A stretch of DNA of 33,721 nucleotides, taken from contig CAZVPZ010000011.1 of the NCBI GenBank assembly GCA_964629245.1, forward strand, positions 1 to 33,721, read 5' to 3'. The translations under genes and the position numbers were made by a program. Shown here in pieces: positions 1-7,112 of the stretch (its first letter is position 1; every line of letters starts with the position of its first letter). The notes beneath the pieces were generated by a model. It had not been told where the DNA came from, made no database searches, and was given only the letters and a program-made list of their open reading frames with translations. This DNA comes from CAZVPZ01 sp964629245 (GTDB lineage: Archaea > Nanohalarchaeota > Nanosalinia > Nanosalinales > Nanosalinaceae).

Positions 1-1201
1 GCTGCTGTTCCATCGCCTCGTGCAGTGAGGAGCGGTCCTCCTTGCTCATCTTGTCTATCTCGTCTATCGCCGCCATGCCCTTGTTCGCGAGCACCACAGC
101 TCCAGCTTCCAGCGAGAACTCGCCGGTCGACTCCTCTTTTACCACCGACGCGGTCAGTCCTGCGCCGGTGCTCGACTTCCCGACGATGTAGCGGCCCTTC
201 GGTGCGAGCTCTCCCGTGAACTTGAGGAGCTGGGATTTACCGGTTCCCGGCTCACCTATAAGCAGTATGTGTATGTCTCCCCTCGAGCGGACTCCGTCCT
301 CTCTTGTCTTCTTCACGCCGCCGAACAGCTGGAGCGCGATGGCCTGCTTTATCTCGTTGTGGCCGAAAATGCTCGGCGCAATCGACCCGACTATCTTGCC
401 GAAGATGTCCTCCTGCTCGGAAAGCTTTCGAATCTCTTCTTCCTCTTCCTCCGTTAATTCCAGCTTCTCGAACTCCTGCTCCGTCGGTTCCAGGTAGTTC
501 GCGTTCATGTAGATGTCGTACTTCTTCGAGTCCTTCTTCAGCGGCCTCTCTTGGAGCACTCCCGTGACGTGCGCGACGTTTCCGGGGACGACCTTCCTCT
601 GGAACTCCGGGTCTACAAGGTCGCCCTCTAGGCGGACGGAGAGAGTGGTCGGCTGTTCGGAGCCCTCCCGCGACTCCGGGTTCTCCTCGAGGGTTATGAT
701 CTGGGTATCCGTCATCTTCTTCTCCACGACCTCGAACTTCCGGGAGCCGCACTCGCACTTGTAGGGCGACTTCAGCTTGCTGGAGTCCTGCTCTTTCTCG
801 TGCTGGTCGCCGCACTGTGAGCACTCGAACACCGCCGAAACGACCTCGGGCTTTACCTGGGAGGCGCGTTTTATCATGCCCTCGACCGGGGTGAACTTGC
901 CGAGGTGCTCCGACCGGAGGTTCTTCAGCATCACGAAGTCCTCCTCTGGCATGTTACCGAAACGGATGTTCGGCTCCTCGTCGGAGATTATGTCGACACC
1001 TAGGACGCCCTCTTCGGCCGCGTCGACAGCTGAGAAGGGGTTTTCACGTAGATAATCGCTGAGTTCGGGATTGAATATATCTAGTTCCTCGAAGTCGACC
1101 ACGACGGTCGTCTCACCGTTCTGGACAGCTTTCGCTACCTTCTCGTACAACTGATCCGAGAAAAACTCTTTGAACTCCCTTACTGCCTCCCCATACTCCA
1201 T
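1..1201 (-). CDS. mcm: Replicative DNA helicase MCM (N-terminal part; runs off the left edge)
   Basis: MCM forms the hexameric replicative helicase that unwinds DNA at archaeal forks. The reverse strand reads open from an ATG at 1201 to the window edge, about 400 codons, so the C-terminal part is missing. The N-terminal domain carries a zinc-binding motif with Cys pairs (CSQC near residue 130, then CEC about 25 residues later). The AAA+ domain shows Walker A GEPGTGKSQLL near residue 325 and Walker B MAAIDEIDKM near 385. The motif order, the zinc site and the MCM-style Walker B make the call secure. A second in-frame Met at residue 86 is too far in to be the start. The gene is divergent from the small gene at 1253, only 51 bp away, with one A-tract midway that may be a shared promoter element. 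Confidence 0.96.
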   Translation of the reverse strand, partial: MEYGEAVREFKEFFSDQLYEKVAKAVQNGETTVVVDFEELDIFNPELSDYLRENPFSAVDAAEEGVLGVDIISDEEPNIRFGNMPEEDFVMLKNLRSEHLGKFTPVEGMIKRASQVKPEVVSAVFECSQCGDQHEKEQDSSKLKSPYKCECGSRKFEVVEKKMTDTQIITLEENPESREGSEQPTTLSVRLEGDLVDPEFQRKVVPGNVAHVTGVLQERPLKKDSKKYDIYMNANYLEPTEQEFEKLELTEEEEEEIRKLSEQEDIFGKIVGSIAPSIFGHNEIKQAIALQLFGGVKKTREDGVRSRGDIHILLIGEPGTGKSQLLKFTGELAPKGRYIVGKSSTGAGLTASVVKEESTGEFSLEAGAVVLANKGMAAIDEIDKMSKEDRSSLHEAMEQQ

Positions 1202-1252
1202 GGTAATTGTTTGGTTGGAAAGAGTCAAAAAATCTCGCCTGAACTCTACCCC

Positions 1253-1528
1253 ATGGGAGAGAAAGGATTCGAATCGCCCCCGGCAGGAACGGAGATCTGG
1301 GGTGTGGAGTTCGGCCGTCTCGCGACTAGGATACAGTTTGAAAGTTACAGCGACGCGGTAGAGTTCGCGAACTCAGTTTTCGAACTCGTGGAAGACGAGG
1401 ACTTCCACCCCGAGGTCACGGTCAGAGAGGGAGAGGTCGATATCGACATCGAGAAGTCCTCGGGGAAGGGCGTCGCGGTCGCGGAAAAGATCGAGGGCCT
1501 GCTGGAGAAACGGGCTGATATGAAATAA
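1253..1528 (+). CDS. Pterin-4a-carbinolamine dehydratase-like small protein
   Basis: This 91-residue acidic protein resembles the DCoH/PCD fold: a strand containing TRIQFESYSDAVEFANSVF, then an EDFHPEVTVREGEVDIDIE stretch and a closing helix AVAEKIEGLL. In true dehydratases the centre reads His-His-Pro with another His downstream. Here the first His is Phe (residue 51), His52-Pro53 are kept, and the downstream His is absent, so catalysis is doubtful. I chose ATG 1253 over an in-frame TTG at 1211 because the 14 extra residues add nothing family-like and would leave only 9 bp to mcm. No pterin-dependent hydroxylase is nearby. The family call rests on pattern resemblance only; a small protein of other function with a similar fold is possible. 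Confidence 0.6.
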   Translation: MGEKGFESPPAGTEIWGVEFGRLATRIQFESYSDAVEFANSVFELVEDEDFHPEVTVREGEVDIDIEKSSGKGVAVAEKIEGLLEKRADMK

Positions 1529-1554
1529 GAATAAGTAAGGGGTCGAGAGAGGAG

Positions 1555-2118
1555 CTAATCGAGCGCTCCTATCTCTCTGAGGTTCTCCTTCAGCTTGTTG
1601 ATGCCTTCGCGAACGTCGTCGTAAGTCCTTCCTCCCGTGCAGACTATGCGTCCGGACGAGAACAGCAGGAAAACAACCGACGGGTCGTCCAGCCGGTAGA
1701 CGAGTCCTGGGAACTGTTCGGGCTCGTACTCTGTCCCGACAAGCTCGAACGCGATCCGGTTCAGGTTCAGCGTCGCTCCCAGTTCGGAGGAGGCGACCAT
1801 GTTCTGTACCGTGATGTCGGGCTTGGACTCTATGTCTATGTCCGCTTCCCTTAACTCGTCGATAATCTTGTGGACGGCCTCCTTCGCCTGCTCCGGGCTC
1901 TGCGTTCCGGTACATACCACCTTGCCTGATCCGAATATCAGGGCCGCGGCCTTTGGTTCTTCCAGCCGGTAGACGAGTCCTGGGAACTGTTCGGGCTCGT
2001 ACTCCGTATTTTCAAGGTATATGGCGATGCGGTCTAGAGGCATCCTTCTGTCAAGGGTTGTAGAGGCTACGACGTTTTCGATCTTGATGTTTTCGTCTTC
2101 AAATTCGTCTTCGCTCAT
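1555..2118 (-). CDS. tbp: TATA-box-binding protein
   Basis: TBP binds the promoter TATA box and recruits TFB and RNA polymerase. The 187-residue protein is the usual archaeal size. It has the two-fold saddle repeat: IKIENVVAST, FPGLVYRLEEPKAAALIFGSGKVVCTG in the first half and ITVQNMVASSELG, FPGLVYRLDDPSVVFLLFSSGRIVCTGG in the second. Unusually, a short stretch TEYEPEQFPGLVYRL is identical in both repeats. The first nine residues and the C-terminus are acidic, as in halophiles. The start is ATG 2118, with GGTGG four bases upstream. TATA-like boxes lie at 2151-2158 and 2139-2145 (reverse strand). TFB, its partner, is encoded at 16003-17097. Confidence 0.98.
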   Translation of the reverse strand: MSEDEFEDENIKIENVVASTTLDRRMPLDRIAIYLENTEYEPEQFPGLVYRLEEPKAAALIFGSGKVVCTGTQSPEQAKEAVHKIIDELREADIDIESKPDITVQNMVASSELGATLNLNRIAFELVGTEYEPEQFPGLVYRLDDPSVVFLLFSSGRIVCTGGRTYDDVREGINKLKENLREIGALD

Positions 2119-2150
2119 TTTTCCACCAAACTCCGCCCAATATAAGGGCT

Positions 2151-2158
2151 TTTTAAAT
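2151..2158 (-). promoter_or_regulatory. Probable TATA box of tbp
   Basis: The reverse strand reads ATTTAAAA centred 36 nt before the tbp ATG, which would give a leader of about 10 nt. A second A/T stretch, CTTATATT, lies at about 2139-2145 and would place the start of transcription at the ATG itself. The sequence alone does not say which is used. Confidence 0.45.
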
Positions 2159-2246
2159 GGCCTTATCCTCTCCTTTATAAATAAACTCTTTTAAAAGTGG
2201 TCTCTCCCTGTCACCGGAAACTGGTCCAGAAAAACCCTGAATTCAC

Positions 2247-2253
2247 TTTAAAT
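2247..2253 (+). promoter_or_regulatory. TATA-like box for the 74-residue membrane protein
   Basis: TTTAAAT is centred 27 nt before the ATG at 2277, the spacing expected for a leaderless archaeal transcript. Confidence 0.5.
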
Positions 2254-2276
2254 TTCTGGAGGGCGCAACCAACTGC

Positions 2277-2501
2277 ATGAACAAGACCCAGCGCCAGGTA
2301 GTGCTGCTTATGGGTTTCATGACTCTACTGACCATCGCTTTTCTCTACCTTTTCGTGTATGCAGAACCGCCGATGGAGCTACCCAGCCTCGGTTTCTTCC
2401 TCCCCGAACCCATAGAGAGCATCGTGGACATGGTGGCAGAAGGATGGTCCGAACTTATAGACGATCTGATTGTCACGAACTCCTCCTCTAGTGGTCCCTG
2501 A
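2277..2501 (+). CDS. Small single-pass membrane protein, unknown function
   Basis: This 74-residue protein has one clear hydrophobic segment (about residues 8-28, VVLLMGFMTLLTIAFLYLFV), followed by an extracytoplasmic-looking segment rich in Pro, Glu and Ser. A lone helix with a Lys/Arg-containing N-terminus suggests an anchored protein with the tail outside. I do not recognise a family. A TATA-like box 27 nt upstream supports expression as a leaderless mRNA. Its last 14 nt overlap the 3' end of the convergent rnp2 gene. It is short, so a chance frame cannot be excluded, but the promoter spacing and membrane segment favour a real gene. Confidence 0.6.
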   Translation: MNKTQRQVVLLMGFMTLLTIAFLYLFVYAEPPMELPSLGFFLPEPIESIVDMVAEGWSELIDDLIVTNSSSSGP

Positions 2502-2820
2502 GGCCCTCGATGCTTCCAGATACGTCCGTGACCTCGAGGAATCCGTTCTTGCTGCCTATCCCTTCGGCGAGTGCCAGTGCGGCCCTCAGGTCGTCTTCAC
2601 TGCCTCTCCTGACACGTATCACACCGGTCTGTTCTTCCCTGTCGAACCGGTTGCCTATAACCCAGAAGTTCGTCTCGCTCGCACCCTTCGCCCCGAGATA
2701 ATCAAGTGCGGCGTCCCAGACATGGTCCACGACGTCTCCCAGCTCGATCTCTTCCTCGGAGCGCGCCCGGAACTTCAGGTAGCGCTTTTTCTGCCTGAGG
2801 GAGGGTGGCAGCGGTTTAAT
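2488..2820 (-). CDS. rnp2: RNase P protein component 2 (Pop5 family), probable ATT start
   Basis: Pop5 pairs with Rpp30 on the catalytic domain of archaeal RNase P RNA, which matures tRNA 5' ends. The protein shows the family N-terminus LPPSLRQKKRYLKF and the motif FDREEQTGVIRVRR. The first ordinary start codon in frame is GTG 2730, which would remove this conserved N-terminus and leave 80 residues. The family sequence instead runs back to an ATT at 2818-2820, giving 110 residues, close to the usual length. That ATT overlaps the TAA of rnp3 (ATTAA) and has GGAGGTG seven bases before it. No ATG, GTG or TTG occurs in frame between the GTG and the upstream region. The product is secure; the ATT start is inference with strong support. 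Confidence 0.9.
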   Translation of the reverse strand: MKPLPPSLRQKKRYLKFRARSEEEIELGDVVDHVWDAALDYLGAKGASETNFWVIGNRFDREEQTGVIRVRRGSEDDLRAALALAEGIGSKNGFLEVTDVSGSIEGLRDH

Positions 2821-3433
2821 CGTCTTCCACCTCCATTCCCGGACGGACGAAACCGTCCTCGTCTACCCTGTTGTTGCGCTCCAGGATCTTGGCGGGGAAG
2901 TCCGAGACAGCCTTTTTCCCGTTGGATCCCAGCGAGTCTATTATAGATGCGAGGTCTCGTGGAGCCCGCAGTTCAAGCTTTTCCCGGGCTCCCGATGTCA
3001 GGACGTAGGGTACATCGTATTTCTCGCACAGCTTCAGATTCCTGCGCCAGTGCCCGAGGACGTGGGTCCTCTTTTTCTGACCGTTCATCAACTGCTGGAG
3101 GTCGAAGCCTATCGCGACCTGGTTCTCTGCTGCATCTTTCGATATGACGTGGTTGATGCCGGAATCCTTCCTTCCCTTCTCGGGATGCAGAAGAACATCG
3201 ACACGGGTATCTCCCACCGCTTTCCGGTTGAGTTCCTCGTTGCCACCCAGGAAGACCAGTACATCCGCATCTTCCCTGGTTTCGCCTATCTTCCGCTTCA
3301 GCTCTCCCCAGTCCCCTGCCTCGAGGAAAACCGTCTCGAGGCCGCAGCTGGTCGCGTTCCAGCCCAGCTCCTCCGCGAACTCGTCTATATCGCTGGATGT
3401 CTCTCTCAGGCAGAGGTCGTAGAAACGTGTCAT
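2816..3433 (-). CDS. rnp3: RNase P protein component 3 (Rpp30 family)
   Basis: Rpp30 is a TIM-barrel protein that binds Pop5 and activates the RNase P RNA. The 205-residue sequence follows the family: an N-terminal FYDLCLRE strand, VDVLLHPEKGRKDSGINHVISKDAAENQVAIGFDL in the middle, and VPYVLTSGAREKLELRAPRDLASI near the end. Length is typical. It lies 32 bp after L15e and its stop codon overlaps the probable ATT start of rnp2. L15e, Rpp30 and Pop5 are a familiar euryarchaeal gene string; here it ends after rnp2 without the proteasome gene that often follows. Confidence 0.93.
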   Translation of the reverse strand: MTRFYDLCLRETSSDIDEFAEELGWNATSCGLETVFLEAGDWGELKRKIGETREDADVLVFLGGNEELNRKAVGDTRVDVLLHPEKGRKDSGINHVISKDAAENQVAIGFDLQQLMNGQKKRTHVLGHWRRNLKLCEKYDVPYVLTSGAREKLELRAPRDLASIIDSLGSNGKKAVSDFPAKILERNNRVDEDGFVRPGMEVEDD

Positions 3434-3465
3434 AGAATCAATTTGGTGGGAGAAAAGAGAAAAAT

Positions 3466-4041
3466 CTACTTACCACGGTTTTCATTCGAGCCTTGGGAAG
3501 GCCTTACCTTTTCAGCGCCCTTTCCACGGTTCTTCAGGCCGCGGGATTCTCTTGCCGCTGGAGTGAGTCCGCGCTCGACCCTGTCGCGCTGCCCCGCTAT
3601 CCACGCCAAGTCTTCATCGCTCTCTATCTCGGGGTGGTCGGGATCCGTCATTATGACCTCGTACCACTTGTAGGTGCCGTCTTCCGCGACCCAGTAGGAG
3701 TTGAGGACTTCAAGGTTCTCGTAATTCTTGGAGGCGCGTTCCTCCGCTATAACCCTTTTCGACTTCTTGGGATGGAACCGGTTCTGTCCCATCCTTTTCG
3801 GTCGGCGTCCGCCGCTCGGTCTCTTCCGCTTCCGGTTGCCTTTCCGGATGCGTGACCTTACAATGGTGATGCCGTTCTTGGCCTTGTATCCTAGCTGTCG
3901 TGCCTTAGGCACGCGTGTCGGCCTGTCCAGCTTCTCCAGCGAGTCCTGCTGGCGCCACTCCACAAGCCTTTCCTGCCAGAGTTCGTCGAGCTTCTCCTTG
4001 GGCTGTTCGTACTGCTCGCTGGCGTACTCGTAATAACCCAT
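3466..4041 (-). CDS. rpl15e: Large-subunit ribosomal protein L15e
   Basis: L15e is a core archaeal/eukaryotic 50S protein. The 191-residue sequence has the family features: MGYYEYASEQY, PTRVPKARQLGYKAKNGI, the basic rRNA-binding segment RIRKGNRKRKRPSGGRRPKRMG, and LEVLNSYWVAEDGTYKWYEVI with the closing HPEIESDEDLAWI. Length matches archaeal homologues. It begins the operon with rnp3 and rnp2. A TATA box at 4080-4088 would give a leader of roughly 17 nt. Confidence 0.98.
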   Translation of the reverse strand: MGYYEYASEQYEQPKEKLDELWQERLVEWRQQDSLEKLDRPTRVPKARQLGYKAKNGITIVRSRIRKGNRKRKRPSGGRRPKRMGQNRFHPKKSKRVIAEERASKNYENLEVLNSYWVAEDGTYKWYEVIMTDPDHPEIESDEDLAWIAGQRDRVERGLTPAARESRGLKNRGKGAEKVRPSQGSNENRGK

Positions 4042-4079
4042 CTTTAACAGTCTCCGTAAGTTTAAGAACGGGCGGAAAT

Positions 4080-4088
4080 ATTATAAAC
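4080..4088 (-). promoter_or_regulatory. TATA box of the L15e-rnp3-rnp2 operon
   Basis: The reverse strand reads GTTTATAAT within an A/T stretch 43 nt before the L15e ATG; transcription would begin near 4058. It is one of the best TATA matches in the window. Confidence 0.65.
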
Positions 4089-4131
4089 TCTATCGAGGGG
4101 GCGGCTCAGCGTGGTACCGTCATCCCGATAC

Positions 4132-4140
4132 ATATAAAAT
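4132..4140 (+). promoter_or_regulatory. TATA box of the 4173 membrane-protein gene
   Basis: ATATAAAAT is centred about 37 nt before ATG 4173 and predicts a leader of about 10 nt. Between box and start lies TTGTGATACAAG (4161-4172), one base off the TTGTAATACAA element found at 10475-10536 and 27449-27500. Confidence 0.6.
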
Positions 4141-4172
4141 AGCTAAGTGTTATCATCCAGTTGTGATACAAG

Positions 4173-4586
4173 ATGCATCCAGCAGTTAAGATCCTGATTG
4201 GGGCTCTAATGGTGGTTGTTGGAGTCTATGCTTCAGTGACTTTCTGGAACCAGCTTCTTGTCATGGTGAAGGCAGGTGTCGGACCGTTACTGGTCCTGAT
4301 AGGTGCTTTCATCGTTTGGCTGGAGACAGACGAGTGGAAGATGAGGCGCCAGCAGAGCAGGGAAAGCCAGGGGCTCCAGAGAGAATTCCGGCCCCGCCGC
4401 AGAGCAGAGCCGGAGGAAGAAGAGGAGGATGAAGACTACTCTGAACTTCTCTCGGGAACTGTCGACGAAGTAAGGAGTCGCGTCCGCGAGATGGAGAACC
4501 CTGACTACAGGGCCATCCTGGAAGAGGAGCAGGAAGGCAAGGACCGGAAGACAGTCAGGGAGTTCCTTGAGCGAAGGATGGAGTAA
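4173..4586 (+). CDS. Two-helix membrane protein with acidic cytoplasmic tail, unknown
   Basis: The 137-residue protein has two hydrophobic segments (about residues 6-25 and 30-50) forming a hairpin, then a charged tail of about 85 residues. The tail starts basic (RRQQSRESQGLQREFRPRRR), passes through a run of Glu/Asp around residues 90-100, and ends with predicted helix (REMENPDYRAILEEE and REFLERRME). The positively charged stretch right after helix two implies both termini are cytoplasmic. I do not recognise a family. A good TATA box stands upstream, and the gene converges on DNA ligase with a 21-bp gap. Confidence 0.75.
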   Translation: MHPAVKILIGALMVVVGVYASVTFWNQLLVMVKAGVGPLLVLIGAFIVWLETDEWKMRRQQSRESQGLQREFRPRRRAEPEEEEEDEDYSELLSGTVDEVRSRVREMENPDYRAILEEEQEGKDRKTVREFLERRME

Positions 4587-4607
4587 GTAGCTCCTCCAAC
4601 TTCCTTT

Positions 4608-6290
4608 CTATTCTGTCTCTTTTTGATCCCTGTAGAGTTCTTTGAATCTTTCCAGTGAATCCGCTTCCTCTTTGTCATCCCTGAACTGTTTCAGGCGCGG
4701 GAACCGGAGCGCGTATCCAGAAGAGTAGGTTGGCGACTCCTGTATCTCCTCGTACTCTACCTCTACGATTATCTCGGGTCTGACAGTCACGTCGCGGCCG
4801 TCTTCGTCGACTATCAGTGGCTGTAGACGGTCGGTTATCTCCTGCAGCTGCTCGTCGGTCAGCCCTGTCGCCATCTTACCGACTTCCTCGTACTCACCTT
4901 TCTCCTCGTTGTAGCATCCCAGCTTCAGGCTCCCTATCCAGCCCGCTCTCCTCCCCTCACTCCACTCACCGCCGATTATTGCAAGGTCCAGCGTCTCCAT
5001 CACCGGCTTCAGCTTCACCATGTAGCCGACGCGGGAGCCCGGCTTGTATTTCGCTTCCAGGTTCTTCATCATTATACCCTCCTGTCCCGCCTCAAGCGCC
5101 TCGTGTTCCATCTGTTTCACCTCTTCGGGATCCTCTGTCTCCGTGTGGTCGGCGAGCCGTATCTTTTTCTCCTCTTCATCGACTATTCCCCGGAGCATCT
5201 CCCACCTCGAACTATACGCTGTATCCAGCATCGAGCCGTCCTGGTAGACAAGGTCGAAGGGCCGGACCTCGACCGGTATCTCCTGCTTCAGCCTCTCGAT
5301 ATCGTATTTCCTCTTTATCCGCTTTGAAAGCTTCTGGAAGGGTATGGTAGAGCCGTCTTCAGGGCTGTACGCCACCACCTCTGCGTCGATTATGCATCGG
5401 TCGGAATCCACGTGTTCTTTCACCGCCGCCTCCACGTCCGGGAACTGGGAGGTAACGTCCTCGAGCCGGCGGGTGAAAACCTTAACTTCGCCCTCCTTCA
5501 CGTGTATCTGGGCTCTCATGCCGTCGTACTTGTAGTCCACCGCCGCGGGTCTACCCACGGTCTCGAAACCTTCTTCGACCGTATCTACCTTCCTCGCGAG
5601 CATCGATTTGATGGGGCGGAAGAGCTCTATCTTGAGCTCCTGTAGCGCCTTGAGGCCATCCTGGCAGGCCTTCGCCACCGCCGCGTAATTATTCGTCAGG
5701 TCGTAGCCTTTCTCGATCTCCTCCACGTTTTCCCCGTCGAAGAACGCCTCGGCCAGCGCGTCACGGACCGTGCCCTCGCCCACCCCCATCCTCATGGTGC
5801 CGAGAACGGTGCGGGTGACGTACCTTGCCTCCACGGGCTCTGAGGAGGATATCAGGTCTGCTATCTCTTTTTTCTTCTTGTCCATGCTGACCGACTCACT
5901 CAGCCCTTGCTTCTCCATACCCGCTACCTTCTCCAGCTTGTCCATCACGCGCTTCACAGTCAGTTTGCCGGTCATCAGGCGTTGCTGGGTCTTTTTCTCC
6001 ACCATCTCTTCCGCCGCATAGCCGAGGTCCCCGCGTTCCTTCCAGATCTCCTCGATTTCGGCCTTCTTCCTGCCGGTGGCCTGGGATATGATGTCGACCA
6101 TGGTCTTGCTCGAGACACCTATGTCGAGGTCTTTCCAGGCCGGGAAGGGGCGGCCCATCGCGAGCAGAACTACGTCTTCCAGATCGTCGCCTGAATCGCT
6201 GAAAAGCCCCGCCAGTATAGATGTCTTCTCCAGGGTCGCCTGGGTCGCCTCAAGGGCCTCATAGGTCTCCACCAGTTTCGAGTATTCCAT
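4608..6290 (-). CDS. lig: ATP-dependent DNA ligase
   Basis: This is the replicative archaeal ligase that seals nicks between Okazaki fragments. Length (560 residues) matches archaeal ligase I. The N-terminal all-helical DNA-binding domain includes EARYVTRTVLGTMRMGVGEGTVRDAL. The catalytic motif KYDGMRAQIH places the adenylated Lys at residue 254. Further motifs are visible: FTRRLEDVT, the CIIDAEVV motif, and EGIMMKNLEAKY. The OB domain ends with VEVEYEEIQESPTYSSGYALRFPR. The start ATG 6290 lies 26-27 nt from a palindromic GTTTAAAC, suggesting a leaderless mRNA. The gene is divergent from the nitroreductase-like gene. Confidence 0.98.
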   Translation of the reverse strand: MEYSKLVETYEALEATQATLEKTSILAGLFSDSGDDLEDVVLLAMGRPFPAWKDLDIGVSSKTMVDIISQATGRKKAEIEEIWKERGDLGYAAEEMVEKKTQQRLMTGKLTVKRVMDKLEKVAGMEKQGLSESVSMDKKKKEIADLISSSEPVEARYVTRTVLGTMRMGVGEGTVRDALAEAFFDGENVEEIEKGYDLTNNYAAVAKACQDGLKALQELKIELFRPIKSMLARKVDTVEEGFETVGRPAAVDYKYDGMRAQIHVKEGEVKVFTRRLEDVTSQFPDVEAAVKEHVDSDRCIIDAEVVAYSPEDGSTIPFQKLSKRIKRKYDIERLKQEIPVEVRPFDLVYQDGSMLDTAYSSRWEMLRGIVDEEEKKIRLADHTETEDPEEVKQMEHEALEAGQEGIMMKNLEAKYKPGSRVGYMVKLKPVMETLDLAIIGGEWSEGRRAGWIGSLKLGCYNEEKGEYEEVGKMATGLTDEQLQEITDRLQPLIVDEDGRDVTVRPEIIVEVEYEEIQESPTYSSGYALRFPRLKQFRDDKEEADSLERFKELYRDQKETE

Positions 6291-6312
6291 ACCCGTTTTT
6301 TCTGGCTGAAAG

Positions 6313-6320
6313 GTTTAAAC
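6313..6320. promoter_or_regulatory. Palindromic TATA-like box between lig and the nitroreductase gene
   Basis: GTTTAAAC reads the same on both strands. Its centre is 26.5 nt from the lig ATG and 31.5 nt from the ATG at 6348, so one box could direct transcription both ways: leaderless for lig and about 5 nt of leader for the other gene. No other good box lies in the 57-bp gap. Confidence 0.6.
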
Positions 6321-6347
6321 TATGTTCACAAAAACCTGTACAGTAGG

Positions 6348-6992
6348 ATGTCCGTCTTTGAAAACGTGATGAAGCTAGGCACTTTCCGGAGCTGCAGAGA
6401 CGAGGTCATACCCCGGAAGGCGATGGGCCGCATCCTCGAAGCTGGCAGGAGAGCGCCCTCCCCCGGCAACGTACAGTCGCTGGAGTTCATAGTTGTTGAG
6501 GACGAACACAAGAGGGAGATGCTCGCCACCGCGGCGGGAGACGAGCGGGTGGAGGAAGCCCCGACCTCGGTTATAGTCGTCGCCGACAGGGACAGGATGG
6601 CCCGGAGGATAGGCGAGGAGAACTGCATCGAGGCCTGTGGGGCGGAAACAGGCTGCGCGATCACCAACATGAGGCTCGTTGCCGAGGAGGAAGGCGTTGC
6701 GAGCTGCTGGATAAGCGGTTTCGACAAGCAGATGGTCGCTGACCAGTTCGACATACCCGACGGAAAGTTACCGATGGGTGCCATAGTCCTTGGCTACAGC
6801 GACAGTGAGATCCCTCAGGAGCCGAGGTTCACGCTCCGGATGATGTGCTACTACGACCGGTACGACAACCAGATAACCAGCGTCTTTGACAACCTCGAGT
6901 GGGAAGGATTGAGGGATGAGACTAGGATGTACGGCAAGAAAGCGAAAGGTCTCAAGAAGAAGATTGTTGAGCGCCTCCACAAGTTTTTATAA
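6348..6992 (+). CDS. Nitroreductase-family flavoprotein
   Basis: The family binds FMN and reduces nitro compounds, quinones or other acceptors with NAD(P)H. The 214-residue sequence has the family start (FRSCRDEVIPRKAMGRILEAGRRAPSPGNVQSLEFIVVED), in which the Arg residues and the SPGNVQS loop correspond to the FMN-phosphate site. It also has the central IEACGAETGCAITNMRLVAEEEGVASCWISGF, where the second FMN contacts usually lie, and the closing LPMGAIVLGYSD. The substrate cannot be inferred. The C-terminal 30 residues are Lys-rich (YGKKAKGLKKKIVERLHKFL), unlike the acidic rest of the protein. The coding end is followed by TTTTTATAAATATT, a likely U-rich terminator. Confidence 0.88.
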   Translation: MSVFENVMKLGTFRSCRDEVIPRKAMGRILEAGRRAPSPGNVQSLEFIVVEDEHKREMLATAAGDERVEEAPTSVIVVADRDRMARRIGEENCIEACGAETGCAITNMRLVAEEEGVASCWISGFDKQMVADQFDIPDGKLPMGAIVLGYSDSEIPQEPRFTLRMMCYYDRYDNQITSVFDNLEWEGLRDETRMYGKKAKGLKKKIVERLHKFL

Positions 6993-7011
6993 ATATTAGT
7001 TTTCAATCATT

Positions 7012-7032
7012 GTTTACTGGGCGATGGTAAAC
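7012..7032. repeat. Inverted repeat upstream of the trmB-type gene
   Basis: GTTTAC at 7012-7017 and GTAAAC at 7027-7032 form a dyad with a 9-nt centre. A second dyad, CGCGG/CCGCG, lies near 7047-7060. Both are just upstream of the TATA box of the regulator gene, where an operator for self-regulation could sit. The first could instead belong to the 3' end of the upstream gene. Confidence 0.4.
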
Positions 7033-7065
7033 TAGGTTTCGCTGGCGCGGAATCCCGCGGATAAG

Positions 7066-7075
7066 GTTTATAATT
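7066..7075 (+). promoter_or_regulatory. TATA box of the trmB-type regulator gene
   Basis: GTTTATAATT lies about 42 nt before ATG 7113, predicting a leader of some 16 nt that contains GGTG six bases before the start. Confidence 0.6.
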
Positions 7076-7112
7076 GCCCATAATGATAGATTTGATATAA
7101 AGTGGTGCAAAA

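Noticed and set aside
1262..1275. GATTCGAATC, which looks like a tRNA T-loop
   Set aside because: It lies in the 1253 coding region and neither strand has a matching T-stem, anticodon arm or acceptor stem.
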